Shown here piece by piece: positions 58,552-64,000 of a stretch of 64,000 bases of DNA. How positions within the stretch are numbered: the stretch's first letter is position 1; every line of letters begins with the position of its first letter. This DNA is from an uncultured Clostridia bacterium (lineage in GTDB: Bacteria > Bacillota > Clostridia > Christensenellales > UBA1242). The position numbers and the translations under genes were made by a program. Under the pieces are notes generated by a model, which was not told the origin of the DNA, ran no database searches, and saw nothing but the letters and a program-made list of their open reading frames with translations. The stretch lies in assembly GCA_934748015.1 (NCBI GenBank), contig CAKVHF010000004.1, positions 1 to 64,000 of the forward strand, written 5' to 3'.

Positions 58552-61500
58552 TTATCTTTTTCCTTTCTTCTTAACATCTAGTTCTTGTCTTACATTGTGT
58601 CTTACAAAACTTACATTGCCTAAGATATCTACTGTGCATTTCTGTAAATCCTTAATACCTTGAGAACCCTTTTCAAATTGCAAAGAATTATCATGAATAA
58701 ACAAACTTAAAGCCGCACTATGTATATTAAAACAGTTATAGTACAAAAATCTTGTATTAGACTTTTTATTATCTGCAGTTTTCCATTCTTCAAAGTCTGG
58801 TGAGTATACAAGGTCATTAGGATACAAACTGAATTTAAACTCATAATCACCCTTTGTTATATCTATCCACTCACTCTTTGGTTTCAGTGCTGTAACGGCT
58901 AAGTTAGGCAACACTCCAGCATATACATCTTTGACATATACTGGAACAATATAGTTTTTGCCATCTTTACCAAACACATCAATTCTAACCATTGGGCCAT
59001 TATTGGCGGTGCCTTGATTAACCTCAATATAATCAGTCATGACACTTTCTAACTTAACAGATCTAACTATGTTACCTGCAGTACCATCTGCTTTTGGCTT
59101 GTAGAATGGTTGTTCAAATGCTTTCTTAGCATCTCCATTGAATTCAATTAGTCTATCTCTCAATGCATTGTATAGCAATTTATCATCTTTCTTGGCTTTT
59201 TCGCTATAATTGGCTATTTCTCCATTAACCAACTTCAAATCTGCCAGTTTAGTCTTGGTTGTTACATAATTCTTGTTATCATCTTTCTTATAAGCTTTGG
59301 TTCTAATAGTTTCTTTGTGAATATTGCCAAGCACCTTTCTTGTTGGCATTCGGCTGATAAATACAGGCTTCAACGCATCAATCTGTTCATCTGTATAACC
59401 AACAGTATGATATACATCCATGTATATTGGATCTTTAGGATTATTAGACAACAGCCTTGCCTCTATCTCTTTATTAAACATCTCATAAGGTTGTTTTACT
59501 TTAGCACCATACTCTCTATCGTACTCGTCTTGAGGTATTGTTTCTCCTGTTTCCTTAACAATAACACATGGAACGCCATCTACGTCTTTAAATTCCAACA
59601 CACCTCTTCGTGTTAAATAAGATCTGTATTGGAAATATCTAGTAATGCTATTAATCATCCCATTGGTTGCAGTTGCAATAACTGCCGCATCTTGAGCATG
59701 ATGTTTGTCTGTCTCTTGTCTATCTTTCTTTAGACCCCAAAGTTTTCTTAAATAGGATGTTATTGCACCGTTAACACATCTTACCGGTGATTTTCTAAAC
59801 TTACTGTCAGCAAATAACAGATGTCCTTCAACAACTTGCTTGATTAATCTTACACTATATCTTGTATCATTTAGAGCTCTAGAATTAAGCTCTGTTATCT
59901 GCTCTTCACTAAGAGGCTTGTGCAATAAGTTGGCTTGCTTTTTAGTGTTATTAGGATATTGTGCAATAACAAAATTTTCAAATTCCTTAAATTGTTCCTC
60001 AGTCATATACTCCATAGGCACACGATTACCTTTCTTCTGGTTCTCTTGTGTCAATACAAGCACCTTGTTGTTATAACTATCGTCAAAACACTTACTATAA
60101 GGTATAATATGATCTATCTGAGTATTATTGTTATTAAATATTGCCTTTACAGAACCCAACTCTTTGTCAAAAGACTTACCAGAGTATGCACACTTTCCAC
60201 CCTGCTCTTCGTATAATCTATACTTTACAATATCTAGTCCAGATGGCGTAATACCGAACTCGGAAACCAACTTTTCTTTAATTCTCTCATTGTCGGAGGC
60301 TCTCTCTTTTTGAGCATTTTCTATATCTCTACGATCTTTGAAATTCTTACCCAACTCTCTTGCAAACTCTATAAATATTGCTTCTGGAGAACCATATTTG
60401 TCTATTATTGCATTTATAACCTTAATAGTTTGGCTAATTGTTCGCTTAACAACTGGGCTAGTTATATCAGACAACTCATCTATCAACTCATTATATTTTA
60501 GTTTATATGATTTCTCGCACTTGCTTACTGCTTTGAAATCTAACCCTGCCAACTCACATGCCTTGTCATAAGTTACTCCATCTTCTAGGTATGGAATAAT
60601 TAATCTCATTGCCTCAATGCTAAGGTTGCCAAACTTAGTAATATCTATTGATAGCAAATCTTCAATATTCTTATCCGTTAGGCTATTAAGACTATCTCTT
60701 TGTTCAATGCTTAAATTATTAATAATGTCATCATGTCCTGCCAATGCTTTGCGTCTTCTATCATCTGACTTGCGCATAGATAAGATATATGCAATAGCAT
60801 CGTATAAATCTGCATCTTGCTTGTCAATTGAAGTTTTGCCAAGTGCATCGCAGATAAGTTTGACTTTGTCAAATTTAATAAAAACAGATTTCTCAGAGCC
60901 ACTTATATCTAATTCTTTTGTTTTAACCTCTTTGCCATTTTTATCTTTTATAGTTTTGCCATTTTCATCTTTCGCTGTTTGATATTTATATGTAATATTT
61001 TTAAACCTATACTCTTCTGGTAGTCCAAGGATTTTTCTTACATTGGTGTATTTTAGTTCTTTGCCTTCAAATAGTTTGCCTATAAGATTGTCTCTAAATT
61101 CCTTGGCAATTTTAATCTCTTGTCTATTGTTATCCACAATAACCAAATTGTTAATCTTGTTAAGTGCATTGAAGTATTCAAATGTAAAACTTCCCTTTGG
61201 TGCACGATACTTATCTGGGATAAGCGTACATTTTCCTACTGCAAAATTGCTCTTGTAAGGACTAGGATCGTTGGGACCATCATCAAAACTACGTTGTTGG
61301 TTAAAAACCTGTACAATATAATCTATATTGTCAGTAGTAAGCACATCTTTGTAATACTGTGCTTGAGTGTCCAATATTAGCTGCAACTCTTTTTCAATTT
61401 CAACTCTTTCGAAGCAATTATCGTAATTGCCATGATTACGAACTTTGTATTCTCTATATTCTTTTCCGTCTTTTGTCTTGATGTCAAAAAATCTAGGATC

Positions 61501-61995
61501 GGAATAAATATATTCTCCAATAGTTCTATAACTACTAGCCCCCGTCTTATTTGCCTCTAGTGCTTTCTTTACCTTTCCGGCATCTTTATCTGAGCTGTCA
61601 GATTTTCTATTGCTTTTAAATCCACGATGTTTTACAAAGTAAGTTATAACCTTATATAATTCTTCTTTACTTATTTGAGTTGATATACCTCGATGTCTAA
61701 TTTCAAACAAATCTAAGTTATTTGCTGGTTGATATCTTTCATCGTCAAACAACAACTTACCCAAGAATTTTTTGATTTTGGCTACACGATCAGCTCTTCT
61801 TCTTAATCTTCGTCTTAACCCTCTTGCTTCTCTTCTAGCCAATGACAGGGAGTCTCCATTTTTAGGATTTTCCGCCGCATCAAATGTCCTAACACCAAGA
61901 TCAACAATTCGCATTGGATCATCATTGATGTCATGCTCTAGCACTGCCCAACCTACACTGGTTATACCTAGGTCCAAGCCTATTCTGTATTTCAT
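58552..61995 (-). CDS. cas9: type II-C Cas9 nuclease
   Basis: 1147 residues from the ATG at 61995, which has AAGGAGGA upstream; a longer frame reaches back into the tracrRNA terminator and is not used. It cuts crRNA-matched double-stranded DNA with its RuvC and HNH domains. Seen: RuvC-I Asp8 (KYRIGLDLGITSVGWAV), the arginine-rich bridge helix (RGLRRRLRRRADR, about 58-70), RuvC-II Glu543 (IFIEFARELG), HNH Asp628-His629 (QIDHIIPYS) and RuvC-III His766/Asp769 (HHAQDAAVIA). The recognition lobe is compact, and the length fits II-C. All catalytic residues are intact. Confidence 0.98.
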   Translation of the reverse strand: MKYRIGLDLGITSVGWAVLEHDINDDPMRIVDLGVRTFDAAENPKNGDSLSLARREARGLRRRLRRRADRVAKIKKFLGKLLFDDERYQPANNLDLFEIRHRGISTQISKEELYKVITYFVKHRGFKSNRKSDSSDKDAGKVKKALEANKTGASSYRTIGEYIYSDPRFFDIKTKDGKEYREYKVRNHGNYDNCFERVEIEKELQLILDTQAQYYKDVLTTDNIDYIVQVFNQQRSFDDGPNDPSPYKSNFAVGKCTLIPDKYRAPKGSFTFEYFNALNKINNLVIVDNNRQEIKIAKEFRDNLIGKLFEGKELKYTNVRKILGLPEEYRFKNITYKYQTAKDENGKTIKDKNGKEVKTKELDISGSEKSVFIKFDKVKLICDALGKTSIDKQDADLYDAIAYILSMRKSDDRRRKALAGHDDIINNLSIEQRDSLNSLTDKNIEDLLSIDITKFGNLSIEAMRLIIPYLEDGVTYDKACELAGLDFKAVSKCEKSYKLKYNELIDELSDITSPVVKRTISQTIKVINAIIDKYGSPEAIFIEFARELGKNFKDRRDIENAQKERASDNERIKEKLVSEFGITPSGLDIVKYRLYEEQGGKCAYSGKSFDKELGSVKAIFNNNNTQIDHIIPYSKCFDDSYNNKVLVLTQENQKKGNRVPMEYMTEEQFKEFENFVIAQYPNNTKKQANLLHKPLSEEQITELNSRALNDTRYSVRLIKQVVEGHLLFADSKFRKSPVRCVNGAITSYLRKLWGLKKDRQETDKHHAQDAAVIATATNGMINSITRYFQYRSYLTRRGVLEFKDVDGVPCVIVKETGETIPQDEYDREYGAKVKQPYEMFNKEIEARLLSNNPKDPIYMDVYHTVGYTDEQIDALKPVFISRMPTRKVLGNIHKETIRTKAYKKDDNKNYVTTKTKLADLKLVNGEIANYSEKAKKDDKLLYNALRDRLIEFNGDAKKAFEQPFYKPKADGTAGNIVRSVKLESVMTDYIEVNQGTANNGPMVRIDVFGKDGKNYIVPVYVKDVYAGVLPNLAVTALKPKSEWIDITKGDYEFKFSLYPNDLVYSPDFEEWKTADNKKSNTRFLYYNCFNIHSAALSLFIHDNSLQFEKGSQGIKDLQKCTVDILGNVSFVRHNVRQELDVKKKGKR

Positions 61996-62009
61996 AATTC
62001 CTCCTTCGG

Positions 62010-62102
62010 AAAAAAGATGACACTCCATCAAATTATGGAGTGTCAGTGCTTTACGGGTTGCCCCTTATTATAGCAACCTAATTCCCTTTTATATGATATA
62101 AC
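62010..62102 (-). ncRNA. tracrRNA
   Basis: About 93 nt on the minus strand. The 5' part (62066-62102) is an anti-repeat: read on the plus strand it matches the CRISPR repeat at TTATAG, CTAATT and TTTTATATG. It is followed by a GGG-GCAA-CCC nexus hairpin (about 62052-62064) and a 10-bp terminator stem (GACACTCCAT with ATGGAGTGTC, 62019-62044) with T6. It pairs with each crRNA repeat, allows processing and loads Cas9. It lies immediately upstream of cas9 in the same direction. Confidence 0.93.
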
Positions 62103-62108
62103 ATTATT

Positions 62109-62137
62109 ACTATATCAAATTTTTAATTATATGTAAA
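62109..62137 (-). promoter_or_regulatory. tracrRNA promoter
   Basis: TTTACA (62132-62137) and TATAGT (62109-62114) on the minus strand with 17-bp spacing, 7 bp upstream of the anti-repeat. It is also the nearest promoter for cas9. Confidence 0.75.
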
Positions 62138-62189
62138 GCCATATACACATGTTTTGGAAAATTTTACCAATTTATTAACCCACACCCTA

Positions 62190-62935
62190 TCAATACTCCA
62201 CCACGTTGATGTAGGAGTGAAGGAGTGGCTGGGTGGTTGGAGTGCTGTCCTTAAGGTGAGATGCTGCAACAATTGGGATCCACTGCTTAACATAGTGTCT
62301 ACTAGTTCCAGATGTCTCTTCGTAGACTTCCAAGTATCTTTCGGCAAGTTCCTTCTTGCCATCAAGGATCATAAGCAGATATGACATCGCAACATCAGCC
62401 GAAGCATTGCCCTGAGTGGCATGCGACCAGTCTATAATATATACTTTGCCATCCTTGCCTAATATCACATTACTCAATTGATAATCCCCGTGCAAAACCT
62501 TGTCGTGTTGCTCAAAGCCTGCTAGTCTCGTATTCAACTCATATCTTTCGCTATCCGTTAAATCCGCTTGTCCCATCTTTCTTTTCATTTTGTCATTAAG
62601 GATAGTAAGCAGACTGGACTTCTTAGCATGAATGCTATTCTGAGTGTCCACAAATAACTTCAAGTACTCATCTGTCTTGCTTGGGTTCTCGGCTATCAAT
62701 TGCTCCAAAGTCTTGCCCTCGATATAGTCCATAACAATCGTCCAATTGCCGTCTAACTTGGTTACTTCTTGCAAAATTGGAATGTCTAGTCCTGTTTCCT
62801 CCACTCTTGCTTGGTTCAAAGCCTCGTTAAGTATGTCTGCTTTCGAAAAATTCTTGTCAAAAACCTTAATCAATTTGTCGCCACTGCGATAAATTTTTTT
62901 GTTTTTTCTTTCCGCTACTATTTGTTTTAATTCCA
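62190..62935 (-). CDS. choline-kinase/aminoglycoside-phosphotransferase-like protein (TIGR02172 type)
   Basis: About 248 residues from the ATG at 62935, which has a GAGAGGTGAG site upstream. It has the protein-kinase-like phosphotransferase fold: N-lobe (IYRSGDKLIKVFDK), brenner-type catalytic loop HGDYQLSNVIL and metal-binding IIDWSHATQG. This subgroup is usually annotated as an uncharacterised phosphotransferase near metabolic genes, and there is no reason to call it an antibiotic-resistance gene. It lies 19 bp after adhE. Confidence 0.8.
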
Positions 62936-62954
62936 TTTTCTCACCTCTCAATAT

Positions 62955-64000
62955 TTATTTAATATCTCTACTGTCCTTACCGTAATATGCCATCAAATAC
63001 ATTTCTTTAATCTCAGAAATTAGTGGGTATCTAGGGTTAGCTCCAGTACATTGGTCATCAAATGCCTGCTCACTCATTTCGTCCAAAGTTCTTAAAAACT
63101 CGCCCTCGTCTATGCCATAATCTTTGATTGATTTTTTGATACCGATCTTTTCCTTCAATTCGTCAATCTTGGCAATCAAGTTATCTACACTCTCTTGATC
63201 GTTTTTGCCACCAAACCCAAGTGATCTAGAGTACTCAGCATATCTAGCAAGAGTATGTGGATATTGATATTGTGGAAATGTTCCCATCTTAGTTGGAGCA
63301 TTTGCAGAGTTGAATCTAATAACATAATCTATCATAAGAGCATTGGCAATTCCATGAGGCAAGTGGTGGAAAGCACCCAACTTGTGTGCCATAGAGTGGC
63401 ATACGCCTAGGAATGCATTGGCAAAAGCCATACCAGCCATAGTTGCTGCATTAGCCATCTTCTCCCTTGCGATCATATCGTTAGCACCGTTGTCATAAGC
63501 ACTAGGAAGATATGCAAATATCATCTTAGCACTCTCTATAGCTAGTCCATCAGTGTACTCGGTTGCCATCATAGAAGCATAAGCCTCTAGGCTATGAGTA
63601 AGAGCATCAATACCGGATGCAGAAGTAAGTCCCTTAGGTGCGTTCTTCATCATATCTGCATCAACAATCGCCATGTTAGGCAAAAGTTCGTAATCTGCTA
63701 GTGGATACTTTACTCCAGTACTCTCATCGGTTATTACTGCAAAAGGTGTAACTTCCGATCCAGTACCCGCACTGGTCGGAACAGCAATGAAGTACGCCTT
63801 ATCACCCATCTTAGGGAAGGTGTATACCCTCTTTCGGATATCCATAAATCTCATTGCAAGGTCGGCAAAGTCCACCTCTGGATGCTCGTACATTACCCAC
63901 ATGATTTTGCCTGCATCCATTGCAGAACCACCACCAATTGCAATTATGCAATCTGGCTTAAATGACTCCATCTGCTTAGCACCAATCTTAGCACATGCTA
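62955..64000 (-). CDS. adhE: aldehyde-alcohol dehydrogenase AdhE, C-terminal part (cut by window edge)
   Basis: The iron-dependent alcohol dehydrogenase domain of bifunctional AdhE, which reduces acetyl-CoA to ethanol during fermentation. The reading frame continues past the window edge (codons for AKIGAKQ precede MESFKPDCIIAIGGGSAMDAGK), so the aldehyde dehydrogenase half should lie outside. Seen: GGGSAMDAGK for NAD binding, PTSAGTGSEVTPFAVI, and the iron-ligand region (GVCHSMAHKLGAFHHLPHG). The C-terminus is complete (ISEIKEMYLMAYYG). A separate shorter Fe-alcohol dehydrogenase is less likely given the AdhE-specific end. Confidence 0.93.
   Translation of the reverse strand, partial: ACAKIGAKQMESFKPDCIIAIGGGSAMDAGKIMWVMYEHPEVDFADLAMRFMDIRKRVYTFPKMGDKAYFIAVPTSAGTGSEVTPFAVITDESTGVKYPLADYELLPNMAIVDADMMKNAPKGLTSASGIDALTHSLEAYASMMATEYTDGLAIESAKMIFAYLPSAYDNGANDMIAREKMANAATMAGMAFANAFLGVCHSMAHKLGAFHHLPHGIANALMIDYVIRFNSANAPTKMGTFPQYQYPHTLARYAEYSRSLGFGGKNDQESVDNLIAKIDELKEKIGIKKSIKDYGIDEGEFLRTLDEMSEQAFDDQCTGANPRYPLISEIKEMYLMAYYGKDSRDIK

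Noticed and set aside
62190..62935. Aminoglycoside resistance gene
   Set aside because: The phosphotransferase fold is shared by choline-kinase-like enzymes; the sequence fits an uncharacterised metabolic-type subgroup and the context gives no sign of a resistance cassette.

Overview
The window is low-GC, Gram-positive-type DNA from an endospore-forming member of the Clostridia (Bacillota). The evidence is a gerA-type germinant-receptor operon, a T-box leader on tyrS, an AdhE alcohol dehydrogenase, Shine-Dalgarno sites before most genes, and rho-independent terminators throughout. A secreted M60 (mucinase-like) peptidase suggests an animal-gut habitat. The exact genus cannot be named from the sequence.

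Layout. 1-2016: an (AGAT)19 microsatellite, then three tandem genes for small proteins that each carry a hydrophobic hairpin. 2126-6875: the str operon (rpsL-rpsG-fusA-tuf, minus strand) with a strong promoter and a leader of about 280 nt. 6922-9716: small accessory genes (solo HicB-like protein, two unknowns, PAP2 phosphatase). 10068-13543: a 23S-5S rRNA unit with its own promoter and no 16S or tRNA genes. 14262-18387: tyrS with T-box, dTMP kinase and oligoendopeptidase F. 18476-18563: a GC-rich four-way-junction palindrome. 18691-20547: a hypothetical gene, a DUF1858 protein and an SPFH/zinc-ribbon protein. 20678-25382: a PRC-barrel-like protein and gerA-gerB-gerC. 25610-30592: folD, glmS, two-subunit aconitase X and a lipoprotein. 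30830-34445: tRNA-Ser(GGA) and the M60 peptidase.

35027-52621 is a 17.6-kb integrative element inserted in the anticodon loop of a tRNA-Arg(CCU) gene. The 5' half of the host tRNA lies at 34995-35034 and the 3' half at 52614-52659. Both junctions carry the 8-bp core CTCCTAAG, and the split gene is rebuilt at neither end. Instead the element carries a complete tRNA-Arg(CCU) of different sequence at 35152-35228. Its other cargo is a tyrosine integrase with an extra internal helix-turn-helix-like segment, an excisionase, a replication-initiator-like protein, an array of palindromes, and a set of defence genes: a SMEK-type STAND NTPase, a Hachiman/AbpAB-like HamA-HamB pair, a BcgI-like restriction-modification system with an AbrB-like controller, and a zinc-ribbon protein with a HEPN-type motif.

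52660-64000: outside the element are a solo AIPR abortive-infection protein, a DUF362 protein, a candidate small RNA, and a complete type II-C CRISPR-Cas locus. That locus has 22 repeats, cas2, cas1, cas9, and a tracrRNA directly upstream of cas9 on the same strand. Every repeat ends in an extended -10 promoter, and a block of four spacers is duplicated in tandem. The window ends with a choline-kinase-like phosphotransferase and the C-terminal part of adhE, which runs off the edge.
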